DNA of 64,000 nucleotides from assembly GCF_016902575.1 (NCBI RefSeq), contig NZ_JACSNZ010000010.1, positions 1 through 64,000 of the forward strand, read 5' to 3'. Shown here in pieces: positions 1 through 8,612 of this stretch (the stretch's first letter is position 1; each line of letters starts with the position of its first letter). Source of the stretch: Pseudoflavonifractor capillosus (GTDB lineage: Bacteria > Bacillota > Clostridia > Oscillospirales > Oscillospiraceae). Both the position numbers and the translations under genes were made by a program. The notes beneath the pieces are model-generated. The model saw only the letters and a list, made by a program, of their open reading frames with translations. It searched no databases and had not been told where the DNA came from.

Positions 1-76
1 CAGTTGGCAGACCGCACCTTGATTGTATCAAAAGGAGTTTTTTCTTCATACGGAACGCTAAAGCTTTTTTTGAACT

Positions 77-98
77 CCCCGGCACAGCCGGGGGTTTT
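77..98 (+). terminator. Hairpin terminator at window start
   Basis: A perfect 7-bp GC stem (77-83 with 87-93, loop ACA) is followed by a short T run. It probably ends a gene lying left of the window. Confidence 0.7.
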
Positions 99-112
99 CA
101 ATATACAAAAAG

Positions 113-143
113 CCCAGGAGAGGAAGTTGCTTCCTCTCCTGGG
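113..143 (-). terminator. Strong 14-bp hairpin terminator, minus strand
   Basis: Arms 113-126 and 130-143 pair perfectly around a TTG loop. On the minus strand the stem is followed by TTTTTG. No minus-strand gene ends here: the nearest, the DUF4317 gene, has its own terminator at 776-805. This hairpin may therefore end a minus-strand transcript of the repeat element at 205-718. Confidence 0.65.
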
Positions 144-204
144 GGTAAAGGGGCGTAAGCTTTGATCTTCTGCCATGACCTACAACGGCTTGCCAGCCTG
201 GTAG

Positions 205-718
205 GGACGCTCCGCTGGGCCCGATTTCTTAGCGATAAGAAATCGGGGAAAGAATCGCTTAGGGCGTTCCCCCCTAAGGACCTCCCTGGGGTACCAGGCT
301 GGAACTGCGTCAAGTTGATCCTCGGCCCGTCACTCTTGCTGTGACTCATGGGACTACTTCCACCCCAGGTGATCCTGGCAACTGGCCCTACAACCAGGCA
401 ATTCCCACGTCCGGGCCTACCCTGGAGAAGCGGCGTTCCCGCCGCCGTCAGCCAGGCCCCCGGCAGCTGGGAACAGCTGCTTGACCAGGGTAAGGCCCTG
501 GTATATAGAAGGACGCATCTCCATAGGAGCCAGTGCTGCCCAGAGAACAACCATGCCATCTATGTGACCCCGCCAGACCAAGGGCCGAAAACAGAAGGAC
601 GCAGTTTCACCCCGCACCAGCGGGGTGGATTCCACAAGGAGGGGGAAGGCCCCTCCTTTGGTGGGTCTTTGGTGACTTTCTGCCCAGCTCAGAAAGTCAC
701 CCTGCGGAGCAAACCCGG
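205..718 (-). repeat. Dispersed ~500-bp structured repeat, copy A
   Basis: Noncoding stretch whose minus strand aligns over nearly its whole length with the plus strand of 24843-25336. Shared blocks include the segment around the ggcgggaacgcc and ggccagttgcc motifs and a block ending in gtggaatccaccccgc. Both ends carry a GCTCCGC(T/A)GGG module followed by a hairpin: 221-231/236-246 and 671-682/690-701. Hairpin sequences differ between copies while pairing is kept. No conserved reading frame survives the indels between copies. The rest of the 98-809 gap holds nothing else I recognise. Confidence 0.75.
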
Positions 719-775
719 GCCGGAAGGCTGTGCCGAGGAACCGACGCACGGTTATTTCCTTCCTCATAGCACAAC

Positions 776-805
776 AAAAGGAGGAAGCCCCCCGGCTTCC
801 TCCTT
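776..805 (-). terminator. Terminator of the DUF4317 gene
   Basis: Stem AAGGAGGAAGCC/GGCTTCCTCCTT with a C-rich loop, immediately 3' of the stop codon at 810 on the minus strand; followed by TTTTGTTG on that strand. Confidence 0.8.
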
Positions 806-809
806 CCTC

Positions 810-1943
810 TTATTCTTCTATGGCAATGTCCACCCCATTGACCTGCACCCCGTCCTGGGCACGGATCAATATGTACTTCACCCCGTCGATGACCCGGGTG
901 GATACCAGATCGCTCTGGTCAGCAGGCAGCCGCACCGACACGTCAGCCGCCGCCACCTCCACCTGCTTGGGCTGGATGACGTTGGCGGGGTTGATGGATG
1001 TCTCCTCCCCGAATGCCTCCTGGAACTTGCGTCCAAACTCCTCGGCACAGTGGGCGGGCACCCCGCAGGAGCGCAGCACCCCCGCCATCTCCCCATGGTT
1101 GAGGGTCAGCGGCTCCGGCTCATGGCTCTCCTTATGTACCTCCATCATCTCTCTGAGCTGCTGGTGCACCCCTTCCACCACCTCATAGCTGCCCTGGCCC
1201 TCCAGGGCCTCGCTGAAAATGGTCTGGAAGGTCTCCTTCTGGGCCTGGGCGGGCATGGGGGGCTGGCAGCGGAACAGCTCGCTCCACATGGCCTCCTGAC
1301 TGGCTTTGGTGTCCTTGGTGTAGAACAAAGCTCCATACAGGTTGGTGCTGCGCTCATCAAAGGCAGGGAACAAAAAGCCCAGGGCGGGGGGAGACACCAG
1401 ATGATTCATCTGGCGGTTGTGGAACTCATTTTCCCGCATGTAGTAGCTCAGGGCAGGCTTGGTCTCCTTCACCGGACAGATGGAGCACATAATATAGCGG
1501 TACACCTCGCTGCCCCCTTCGTCCTGGCGGCTGCCGTCCTTGCCCCGGTAGGGCACGTCGTAGCTGTCCTGAATGAGCAGGATCAAGTAGCTGCCCTCCA
1601 GCTCCACCGTCTCCACAATGCGGCGGAACAGCTCCTCTACGGCAGTATCATCCTTCAAGGCGGAGTCCCGCACCGTCATCAGCAGCTTGTGCTCCTCCCC
1701 GTAGGCCACCTGGTTGGTCTCAAACTCCATGGGCAGCAGATTTTTCCCCAGCTTGCCCGAAAGGGTCTTGCGCAGCACGCCCAAAAACATCTCCCGCTCG
1801 TCCTCGCTGAGCATGGACAGAGGCTGGTTGAAATGGGAGACAATGTGCTTGAGTTCATTGACATAGCAGCCCCGGATGGAGCCAATGGCGTTGCGTTCAT
1901 CCTTAAAACGGCGGCGAATTTCGCCGACTTCCTTCTCATTCAT
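810..1943 (-). CDS. DUF4317 family protein
   Basis: A 377-residue soluble protein recognised as the DUF4317 family, which is common in gut Clostridia and has no established function. I see no signal peptide, membrane segment or catalytic signature. The sequence is acidic, with predicted helical stretches near the N terminus (after the start MNEKEVGEIRRRF) and a conserved-looking middle segment rich in aromatic residues. A longer frame extends upstream to 2057, but the ATG at 1943 has an AAGGAG site at the right distance and matches the family N terminus as I remember it. It is monocistronic, divergent from the PTS-like gene, and has its own terminator. Function unknown. Confidence 0.8.
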   Translation of the reverse strand: MNEKEVGEIRRRFKDERNAIGSIRGCYVNELKHIVSHFNQPLSMLSEDEREMFLGVLRKTLSGKLGKNLLPMEFETNQVAYGEEHKLLMTVRDSALKDDTAVEELFRRIVETVELEGSYLILLIQDSYDVPYRGKDGSRQDEGGSEVYRYIMCSICPVKETKPALSYYMRENEFHNRQMNHLVSPPALGFLFPAFDERSTNLYGALFYTKDTKASQEAMWSELFRCQPPMPAQAQKETFQTIFSEALEGQGSYEVVEGVHQQLREMMEVHKESHEPEPLTLNHGEMAGVLRSCGVPAHCAEEFGRKFQEAFGEETSINPANVIQPKQVEVAAADVSVRLPADQSDLVSTRVIDGVKYILIRAQDGVQVNGVDIAIEE

Positions 1944-2050
1944 AGTGGAATACTCCTTATGGTTCGGTGATTCTCCCCTGCCCTGTGCAGGGAATATCAG
2001 TATATCACGCCTTTGCTCCCTCTTGCAAGGAGGGTTGTGGAAAATGCACA

Positions 2051-2078
2051 TTGACATCTGTGGAAATACACGTATAAT
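2051..2078 (+). promoter_or_regulatory. Promoter of the PTS EIIC-like gene
   Basis: TTGACA (2051-2056), 16-bp spacer, TATAAT (2073-2078): a near-perfect vegetative promoter. Confidence 0.8.
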
Positions 2079-2131
2079 AAACCCATTGGTGTCTTGACAC
2101 CTGTATGGATAGAAAAGGAGAGGAAACTCGT

Positions 2132-3220
2132 ATGTCCAAATTCAAAGACTTTTTGGCCCGGAAGGACGTTGTCATCTCGGGCAAGCGGTACGGTATCGAC
2201 GCTCTGGGGGCCATGGCCCAGGGTCTGTTTTGTTCTCTGCTCATTGGTACCATCTTAAATACCCTGGGCAAGCAGCTGGGGCTGGAGGCTCTGGTGCTGG
2301 TGGGGGGCTACGCCTCTGCCATGAGCGGGGCTGCCATGGCGGTGGCCATTGGCTGCGCCCTCAAAGCGCCCCCCCTGGTGCTCTTCTCCCTGGTCACCGT
2401 GGGCTACGCCGCCAACGCCCTGGGTTCCACCACCCTGGACGGCGGTTCCGGGGCCGGTGGACCTCTGGCCGTGCTGTTCATTGCCATCATTGCCGCTGAG
2501 CTGGGCAAATTGGTGAGTAAGGAAACCAAAATTGACATCCTGGTCACCCCCCTGGTGACCATTCTGGTGGGTGTGGGGCTGTCCGCCTGGTGGGCTCCCG
2601 CCATTGGCACCGCCGCCTCCGCCGTGGGCGAGTTTGTAGAGTGGGCCACGGTGCTCCAGCCCTTCTGGATGGGCATTCTGGTGTCTGTGGTCATTGGCAT
2701 TGCCCTGACCCTGCCCATCTCCTCGGCTGCCATCTGCGCCGCCATTGGTTTGACCGGGCTGGCTGGGGGCGCTGCTGTGGCCGGGTGCTGCGCCAACATG
2801 GTGGGCTTTGCCTTCCTCTCCTTCCGGGAAAACCGATGGGGTGGGCTGGTGAGCCAGGGCCTGGGCACCTCCATGCTGCAAATGGGCAACATTGTCCGCA
2901 ACCCCCGCATCTGGCTGCCTGCCATACTCACCTCCGCCATCACCGGACCCCTGGCCACCTGTGTGTTCCATTTCCAGATGAATGACCCCGCTGGCGGCGT
3001 GGCCTCCGGCATGGGCACCTGCGGCATGGTGGGCCCCATCGGGGTGTACGCCGGGTGGGTCAACGACGTGGCCCTGGGAGTCAAAGAAGCCATCACCGCC
3101 ATGGACTGGGTGGCCATGGCTCTGCTCTGCTTCGTCCTCCCCGCCGTTCTCACCTGGGCCTTTGGAGTGGCACTGAGACGGGTAGGTTGGATCAAAGAAG
3201 GAGATTTGACTCTGTCCTAA
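2132..3220 (+). CDS. PTS EIIC-type membrane protein
   Basis: A 362-residue, strongly hydrophobic Gly/Ala-rich protein with about nine or ten membrane segments. It resembles the PTS_EIIC_2 family (PF13303), stand-alone sugar-permease-like proteins that often lack partner EIIA/EIIB domains. No EIIA or EIIB gene is nearby, so phosphotransfer-coupled transport cannot be assumed and the substrate is unknown. The chosen start MSKFKDF has AAGGAG upstream; the ATG at 2105 has none. The N-terminal segment (FKDFLARKDVVISGKRYGID) is soluble and the membrane part follows. It is transcribed from the strong promoter at 2051-2078. Confidence 0.75.
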   Translation: MSKFKDFLARKDVVISGKRYGIDALGAMAQGLFCSLLIGTILNTLGKQLGLEALVLVGGYASAMSGAAMAVAIGCALKAPPLVLFSLVTVGYAANALGSTTLDGGSGAGGPLAVLFIAIIAAELGKLVSKETKIDILVTPLVTILVGVGLSAWWAPAIGTAASAVGEFVEWATVLQPFWMGILVSVVIGIALTLPISSAAICAAIGLTGLAGGAAVAGCCANMVGFAFLSFRENRWGGLVSQGLGTSMLQMGNIVRNPRIWLPAILTSAITGPLATCVFHFQMNDPAGGVASGMGTCGMVGPIGVYAGWVNDVALGVKEAITAMDWVAMALLCFVLPAVLTWAFGVALRRVGWIKEGDLTLS

Positions 3221-3223
3221 CCC

Positions 3224-3252
3224 TTGACATCTCCATTTTCTCCCTGTAACAT
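3224..3252 (+). promoter_or_regulatory. Promoter of the Spo0A-C-like gene
   Basis: TTGACA (3224-3229), 17-bp spacer, TAACAT (3247-3252). No terminator separates the preceding gene, so read-through is also possible. Confidence 0.6.
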
Positions 3253-3285
3253 AATAGTGAAATAGAGAGAAAGAAGAGATGAGAA

Positions 3286-3606
3286 ATGGTAGACTTTCAT
3301 GTGGAAAACAAACTGCGCTCCCTGGGTCTGATGGGCAATTATCAGGGCTACCATTGTCTGCGATACAGTGTGCATCTGATCCGTACTGATCCCACCTACC
3401 TGGACATGGCCACCAAGCGGCTCTATCCAGAGGTTGCACGGTGCTTTGGCATGAACGTTGGGTCGGTGGACAGTGCCATGCGCACCGCCATCTCCCTGTG
3501 CTGCACCCGGTGCGGGCCTCAGGTGGCTCAAATGTGCCGGGGTAACCCCCGCCCCACCGTGTCGGAATTTCTTCAGGGGTTGGTGGAGCAGCTCATGGAA
3601 CCGTAA
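3286..3606 (+). CDS. Stand-alone Spo0A C-terminal DNA-binding domain protein
   Basis: A 106-residue protein matching the Spo0A effector domain over almost its full length. The YLRYSV-like segment, the LYPEVARCFGM segment and the VDSAMRTAI recognition-helix region correspond to the equivalent parts of Spo0A. The N-terminal receiver domain with its phospho-Asp is absent. In Spo0A this domain binds 0A boxes (TGTCGAA-like); without a receiver it would act constitutively or be controlled by its abundance. The ATG at 3286 follows AGAAGAGATGAGAA. Three Cys residues near the C terminus (ISLCCTRCG) are unusual for the family. The next element downstream begins GTGTCGAA, which resembles a 0A box. Confidence 0.8.
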   Translation: MVDFHVENKLRSLGLMGNYQGYHCLRYSVHLIRTDPTYLDMATKRLYPEVARCFGMNVGSVDSAMRTAISLCCTRCGPQVAQMCRGNPRPTVSEFLQGLVEQLMEP

Positions 3607-3622
3607 TATTCTCACATATCAT

Positions 3623-3665
3623 AAGGGCCTGTTGCAAAATTACCATTTTGCTACAGGCCCTTTCT
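3623..3665. terminator. Bidirectional terminator between convergent genes
   Basis: AAGGGCCTGT and ACAGGCCCTT arms with an inner AAAT/ATTTT pairing, placed between the Spo0A-C-like gene and the convergent beta-helix gene. A decayed partial copy (AAGGGCCTGT) appears right after the repeat, from 3934. Confidence 0.7.
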
Positions 3666-3932
3666 GAGCGTGTCGAAAAAGTTCGACACGCTTCTCAAAA
3701 ATGCAAGCATTTTTTCGAGGGGATGCAGCCCGCTGCATGCAGCCTTGGGTCAAAGGGCGACCCAAGGCTACACTGGCGGGCTGAGAAGTGTTTTTCCCGA
3801 TGCGCATGTCCCCGGGAAAAACTGATTTCAATTTATTTTCCCGCCTACGGGCGGAAAAACTCTGCCGAGGGCTTCTCCCCATGCAAGATGGTCAGAACTT
3901 CTCGCATGACTTTTGTGTTTTTTGACAGTCTG
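3666..3932 (+). mobile_element. MITE-like noncoding element, copy 1 (267 bp)
   Basis: Starts GAGCGTGTCGAAAAAG and ends with ...GACAGTCTG. The two ends are imperfect inverted repeats sharing GTCGAAAAA. Its reverse complement is the 268-bp element at 30565-30832. The interior is a series of hairpins: 3668-3677/3682-3691, AAAAATGC/GCATTTTT, CAGCCCGC/GCGGGCTG enclosing AGCCTTGGGTC/GACCCAAGGCT. It encodes no protein. It lies inside a terminator between convergent genes, as copy 2 does. Confidence 0.75.
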
Positions 3933-3959
3933 AAAGGGCCTGTCATTTTGGTTTGGTTC

Positions 3960-6900
3960 TTAGCCTCTGCGCTTGCGGGCCACCACAGTCAGGCCACCCA
4001 GAGCGGCGGCGCTGGTCAACAGCATACCCACAGTCAAGATCATCTGGCTGGGATCGCCAGTGGGAGGCACACCGTCATCGGCCTTATCCACAACCACATT
4101 GGCCAGCACATAGGTACTGAAATGCTCCAGGTTGGCGGTGACAGTGCGGGCGTCCTTGTCCACGGTGATGGCGATTTCCTCCGTCTTCCCACTCTCTGCC
4201 ACATAGAACAGCTTCAGGTTCTCGGTAGACAGGTTCTCGGGAATCTGGATGGTCATCTGCACCTTTCCGCTGGGCTGAATGGGCTTGCCGTTCAGGGTAG
4301 CAGTGATTTCCAGGATGGCGGTGTGCTTCATGTCAGCCACCACATCCTCCAGAGCCTTTTTCACGGTGTCATAGGTCTTACCCTCAGACACGCTCTCCAC
4401 GGTGATGACCGTGTTGCTCTCAAACACCTGGTCGGCATTGCCCACGGTGATCTGGACATCAGCCTGATTGTCCACAATCACATCTCCACCAGTCTGCACA
4501 GGGTCAGTAGTCACGGGATCGGTGGTCACAGGGTCCGTAGTCACAGGATCCGTGGTCACGGGGTCCGTGGTCACGGGGTCGGTAGTCACGGGGTCCGTGG
4601 TCACAGGGTCGGTGGTCACAGGGTCCGTGGTCACAGGGTCCGTAGTCACGGGGTCGGTAGTCACGGGGTCGGTGGTCACGGGGTCGGTGGTCACGGGGTC
4701 CGTGGTCACGGGGTCGGTGGTCACGGGGTCGGTAGGCTCAACCGGCAGATCAATATTGGTGTACTCCACCTTCATATTGGCCTGGACGCCGCCTTGGGCC
4801 ACGCCAGCACCCTTATTTTGCACCTCGATACGAATGATGTCACCTTGGGCCACTTCAACCGTTTGGTTCAACTCCACACCCGTCTGAGCGTCGTTGGCCA
4901 GCTGGGTCTGCTGGATGATGGGTTCATCATTCTTCAAAACAGTCACCCACACCTGGCCGCTGCTGTTGGCCGCCAGCAGCTTCAGACCGCCCTCTGCGGT
5001 CAGGCGTACCGTGCCGTCCACCGGGGCACGGAACCCAATGGCATGGCCCAGATTGGTGCGATCCTTCAACCGGTCCACAATTTTGATCCCGGTGGGATTC
5101 TTGCCGCTGTTGCAGCCCACAAAGTGCCAGTTGGTGGTATCTGCACCATCCCAGCCCTTCCAGTCGGTGTGGTAGGTGGTCATGTTGCGGTAGGAGCCGT
5201 CGGCCATATGCTCCTGCACATACCAGATGTTCCCCTGCACCCCGGCGGCAACGCCACTGAGCAGATCATCAAAGTAAGTGTATGCGTTTTTCTGCTCCAA
5301 AGTATATGTCTTGCTGGTTTCTCCATCTTCCGAGGTCAACTTCAAGGTCATACCGGCCTCCACATTGCCCTGGGTCACCTTCTGGTCGTCCCGGTACAGC
5401 TCCACGGTGGTGTCGCCCCAGGCCTTCACGCCATCCAGCAGCTGGGCCACAGCAAGGGGCATGGGCAAACGCATGGTGGAGCCCTCCACCTCAAAATAGG
5501 TGCTTTCCAACAGGTCCTCCCCGCTGATCTTCTGGTAGGCCCCGATGGTGGGGGTGCCATTGACGGGATTGCCAAAGAAGTCCTGCCCGCCGTTGTCCGC
5601 AATGGCCACGCCTGCGCCAATGGCAGGAGAGTTATCCTCCAGCTGATAGCCACCCAGAGTATCCAGAGCAGGGCCGTTTTCAGACCCGGTGCCGCCAGTG
5701 CCGGGATTGACCAGCAGGGGATCTTCGGTGATATGGCCCACACTGTTGGAGGGCACATTGGCGTAGTTGTAGAAGATATTGTTGGTGTAGGTGGTGGTCC
5801 CTGCCTGCCAGTTCTCGGTGCGGGCGGTCTCCCCGGCGTAATAGATGATGTTGTTTTTCACCTCCAGCTGGCCGAATGCGCCGCTGTTGGTGGCAATGAA
5901 GGGCACGCCCTCCTTCATGTAGAAGGTGTTATTGTAGATTTTGGCCAGGGGGCTGGTGGCGGGCACCAGGGCAGCCCGGCTGTCATTCTGGCTGATGTTG
6001 TAGCGGAACACCGAGTTCACGGCCTGCTGCAAGCAGACCATGAAGGTGCCGCCGCCATTGTCGTGGCTGTAATTATACTGGTACAGGGTGCCGTCGGCAG
6101 AATCGGCATCAAAGGCCTGACCGTCGGCATTCTGCCCATTGTAGTAGTAGGTGTTGAACACCTCGTTGTACTGGAACACAGCGTTCTTGCACTTCCAGGG
6201 CCACACGCCGGCAGCCACCTTGCCAAAGGTGGTGGCGGAGTAGTCGCTGTCGTTGATCTGCTTGCCAGCGCCGTCGGCCACGTTGTACTCCACAATGGGG
6301 CGGTCACAGTACATGGTGGTGATGGCATCCCCGCCGGGGTCCTTCACATAGTTGTTGGTGATGCGCACATTGGTGTGTCCATACTTGGCAATGTCCTCAT
6401 CGGAGATCTCAGCGGTGTTTTGGAAGGGGGCATAGTATGCAGTATAGGCCGCGGCAATCCCCCAGCGGCTGACGTTTTTGACATAGCAGCCGTCAATGAG
6501 CACATCGTTGTAACGGGGAATTCCGGTTTCTTCCTCTTTCTCAGGCAGGAATGCGGTGAAGTAGATACCGCCATTGTTCATGTGCTTATCGTACACATTA
6601 CCGGCCACGTCCTGGATATTCAAATCTTCCAGGTAAATGTGATTCAGAGTCCCCTTGTTCCTGGCTACCACAGCTACGCCGGTACGATCCATGGCGTCTT
6701 TGGCGTTGTACACGGCATTGGGATCCACCTGACGGTTGGTCATGGCAATATTGCGCACCTCGATATAGGCGCAGTCATAGAGCAAAATACAGCTGGACAC
6801 ATTCCCCTGGTAGCGGTGCTGGGGGTTGGGCAGGGGCTTGCCATAATCCTGGCGCCATACCCCCTCCCCATTGGTGTTGATGGTGGGCAGCTGTCCTTCC

Positions 6901-7229
6901 CCGTAGGCATCAATGACAATGGGGGCCTCCGGGCTGCCGGACACACCACTCAGGTGCAGATAGTCGTTGCTGAACTGGGAGCCACGTTCCAGATACACAT
7001 GGTCACCAGGGCCCAGCTCCTTTTCGCTCAGGGCTTGCAGGCTATAAAGAGCCTCCCCCTCGCTCAGTCCGGAATTTGTGTCCTTACCGTCCAGGGTGCT
7101 GACGTAATAGGTCTTGCCAACAGGTTCCTGCTGGGTCTCAGACCCCTGGGCAAAACCCAAACCTACGGTGCATACCGTTTCGCACAATAATACAGCGCCT
7201 ATGAGGAGTGCTGTTATCTTGCGTCTCAT
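3960..7229 (-). CDS. Secreted wall-anchored parallel beta-helix protein
   Basis: A 1089-residue exported protein. It has a signal peptide (MRRKITALLIGAVLLCETVC, residues 1-28), then a right-handed beta-helix region (about 40-560) with repeated N-N-I/N-Y-V-K type turns, as in polysaccharide lyases and surface adhesins. Two smaller beta domains follow. A low-complexity linker of about 15 VTTDP units spans roughly residues 831-910, and a further domain precedes a sortase-like tail: PPTGD, hydrophobic helix, RKRRG. The motif is a variant of LPXTG. The likely role is carbohydrate binding or cleavage at the cell surface; catalytic residues were not identified. Start ATG at 7229 with GAAGGGA upstream. 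It overlaps nothing and faces the foldase gene in the same direction. Confidence 0.75.
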   Translation of the reverse strand: MRRKITALLIGAVLLCETVCTVGLGFAQGSETQQEPVGKTYYVSTLDGKDTNSGLSEGEALYSLQALSEKELGPGDHVYLERGSQFSNDYLHLSGVSGSPEAPIVIDAYGEGQLPTINTNGEGVWRQDYGKPLPNPQHRYQGNVSSCILLYDCAYIEVRNIAMTNRQVDPNAVYNAKDAMDRTGVAVVARNKGTLNHIYLEDLNIQDVAGNVYDKHMNNGGIYFTAFLPEKEEETGIPRYNDVLIDGCYVKNVSRWGIAAAYTAYYAPFQNTAEISDEDIAKYGHTNVRITNNYVKDPGGDAITTMYCDRPIVEYNVADGAGKQINDSDYSATTFGKVAAGVWPWKCKNAVFQYNEVFNTYYYNGQNADGQAFDADSADGTLYQYNYSHDNGGGTFMVCLQQAVNSVFRYNISQNDSRAALVPATSPLAKIYNNTFYMKEGVPFIATNSGAFGQLEVKNNIIYYAGETARTENWQAGTTTYTNNIFYNYANVPSNSVGHITEDPLLVNPGTGGTGSENGPALDTLGGYQLEDNSPAIGAGVAIADNGGQDFFGNPVNGTPTIGAYQKISGEDLLESTYFEVEGSTMRLPMPLAVAQLLDGVKAWGDTTVELYRDDQKVTQGNVEAGMTLKLTSEDGETSKTYTLEQKNAYTYFDDLLSGVAAGVQGNIWYVQEHMADGSYRNMTTYHTDWKGWDGADTTNWHFVGCNSGKNPTGIKIVDRLKDRTNLGHAIGFRAPVDGTVRLTAEGGLKLLAANSSGQVWVTVLKNDEPIIQQTQLANDAQTGVELNQTVEVAQGDIIRIEVQNKGAGVAQGGVQANMKVEYTNIDLPVEPTDPVTTDPVTTDPVTTDPVTTDPVTTDPVTTDPVTTDPVTTDPVTTDPVTTDPVTTDPVTTDPVTTDPVTTDPVTTDPVQTGGDVIVDNQADVQITVGNADQVFESNTVITVESVSEGKTYDTVKKALEDVVADMKHTAILEITATLNGKPIQPSGKVQMTIQIPENLSTENLKLFYVAESGKTEEIAITVDKDARTVTANLEHFSTYVLANVVVDKADDGVPPTGDPSQMILTVGMLLTSAAALGGLTVVARKRRG
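4500..4735 (-). repeat. 15-bp coding tandem repeat (VTTDP units)
   Basis: About 15 copies of a 15-bp unit differing mainly at wobble positions (gtcacgggatcggta and variants), encoding the Pro/Thr/Asp linker of the wall-anchored protein. Such arrays commonly change length by slippage. Confidence 0.9.
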
Positions 7230-7309
7230 AACGAATCATCCCTTCTGCAATCTTCTTGTTCTCATCTGAGTGCCATGGGTTGCCTCTCTTCCTCCGCTTC
7301 TCTCCCCCT

Positions 7310-8416
7310 TTATTTCTTTCCTGTCATGCGTTCTATGACATAAGCCAGGATCTCCTCCTCATTCCCGGCAACTTCCACCCGTTCCCCCCGGCTTTTCACC
7401 ATCTGCTCATACCGCTGCTGCCGCAGGGTCTCATCTATGCTGTCCGAAACTTCCTCCAGATCCATATAGTGGTCATAGGTCCGGGCGGTACACTGCACCA
7501 GGTACACCCCGCCGTTGGCCTCCACCACCCCGGAATGGGTGCCCGGCTCCAGCTCATAGGCCAGATCCAGCACATCCCCCAAGGAATCGGCATAGGAGCC
7601 CACTTGCTCCGGCTCCAAGTCCAACTGCGCAAAGTATGGCACCAAGTCCGGGTATTCCTCCACGGCCCGTTCCAGCTGCGCCCCATCCTCCATTTCCTGC
7701 TCCAGTTCTGCCAACTGGGCCTTCAGCTCCTGCCCCTGTGGGGCATCCATGAAGTTGGTGTCCAGATACACATAGCTCAGGGAGATTCCGTCAGGCAGCT
7801 GAAACGCCGTCTCCCGGTTTTGCTGGTAGTACGCTTCCCTGTCCTCATCGGTGACCTCCATCCCCGGATTGTCCGGGTTGGCACAGTACCGCTTTTCCAT
7901 CCAGTCCATCTCGTACTCCAGAAAAGTCTCAAAGGTAAACTCTGTCAGCCCGTACACCGGCTGACCGGCCTCCTTTTTCTCCTCTCGGCTCTGGTTCTCT
8001 GTCTCCATGCGGTCAAGAACCCCATTTAAGCCCCCGTGCAGAGGGGTGCCCGTCTCCTGGGCCATGTCATACATGGCCGTCAAGGTGCGCAGCTGCTGCA
8101 ACGTCCGCTCTGTGAGCATCTCCCCTGGGGTTGTACCGTCCTGTGCGGTCTGCCAAAACCCAGGGTCATTGCTGTGAAGCCCCATCTGGCCACACTCATA
8201 CACCACCTCAGAGAGCTGCTGCTGCATGATCTGGTCAAAAAGCTCCGGCTGAACTTGCTGTCCCTCCACGGTGACGTCCAGGGTCTTCCCCCCAGGAAAA
8301 AAGATCAGCACCCCCACCAGCAGCGCCACAAGGGCACATACAGCCGCAATGCCCAAAGTCATCCTTTTCCGCCCTGTGTGTGGGTGCCGGGTCACTCCAT
8401 TCTTTTTGCGTGCCAT
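7310..8416 (-). CDS. Membrane-anchored SurA/PrsA-like foldase
   Basis: A 368-residue protein with a short basic cytoplasmic tail, one transmembrane helix (about 19-40) and a large extracytoplasmic part. The layout (helical N-terminal chaperone-like region followed by a parvulin-like segment ending near ANGGVYLVQCTART) fits the SurA_N/rotamase families, which assist folding of exported proteins. The rotamase part is divergent, so prolyl isomerase activity is not certain. The start ATG at 8416 has AGGAG five bases upstream. It lies beside the secreted beta-helix gene and could serve such substrates, which is inference. The V-ATPase operon terminator separates it from the genes upstream. Confidence 0.7.
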   Translation of the reverse strand: MARKKNGVTRHPHTGRKRMTLGIAAVCALVALLVGVLIFFPGGKTLDVTVEGQQVQPELFDQIMQQQLSEVVYECGQMGLHSNDPGFWQTAQDGTTPGEMLTERTLQQLRTLTAMYDMAQETGTPLHGGLNGVLDRMETENQSREEKKEAGQPVYGLTEFTFETFLEYEMDWMEKRYCANPDNPGMEVTDEDREAYYQQNRETAFQLPDGISLSYVYLDTNFMDAPQGQELKAQLAELEQEMEDGAQLERAVEEYPDLVPYFAQLDLEPEQVGSYADSLGDVLDLAYELEPGTHSGVVEANGGVYLVQCTARTYDHYMDLEEVSDSIDETLRQQRYEQMVKSRGERVEVAGNEEEILAYVIERMTGKK

Positions 8417-8548
8417 GGTTTCTCCTATTTCGCCCTCTCCCTGTGGGTCGTGCGACCATAATTGTGTATTATGCCCTATAATGATATAATATCGCCATGT
8501 GGTATGTCAAGTCTTCCACAATACTCCTTCCATATTTTAGGCAGAGAA

Positions 8549-8579
8549 AAAGCAGGCAGAGAAGCTCTCTGCCTGCTTT
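8549..8579 (-). terminator. V-ATPase operon terminator
   Basis: A perfect 14-bp stem (8549-8562 with 8566-8579, loop AGC). On the minus strand it is followed by TTTTTCTC. It sits 34 bases after the ntpD stop codon. Confidence 0.85.
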
Positions 8580-8612
8580 GTATCCTACTGGGAATCCATT
8601 CAAATTCTGTAT

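Noticed and set aside
1-60. cagttggcagaccgcacc resembling a tRNA D-arm at the window edge
   Set aside because: No anticodon or T arm follows with correct spacing, so a tRNA cannot be supported.
348-1970. 540-codon plus-strand frame over the DUF4317 gene and repeat A
   Set aside because: Antisense of a recognised family, and its first part crosses noncoding repeat A.
4500-4735. Short regular repeats as a possible CRISPR array
   Set aside because: The 15-bp units are contiguous without spacers and are in frame within a coding gene.
3648-7190. 1180-codon plus-strand frame opposite the beta-helix protein
   Set aside because: Shadow frame with His/Gly/Val composition; the minus-strand gene has a signal peptide and wall anchor. 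The repeat HGVGGHGV is the antisense of the VTTDP array.
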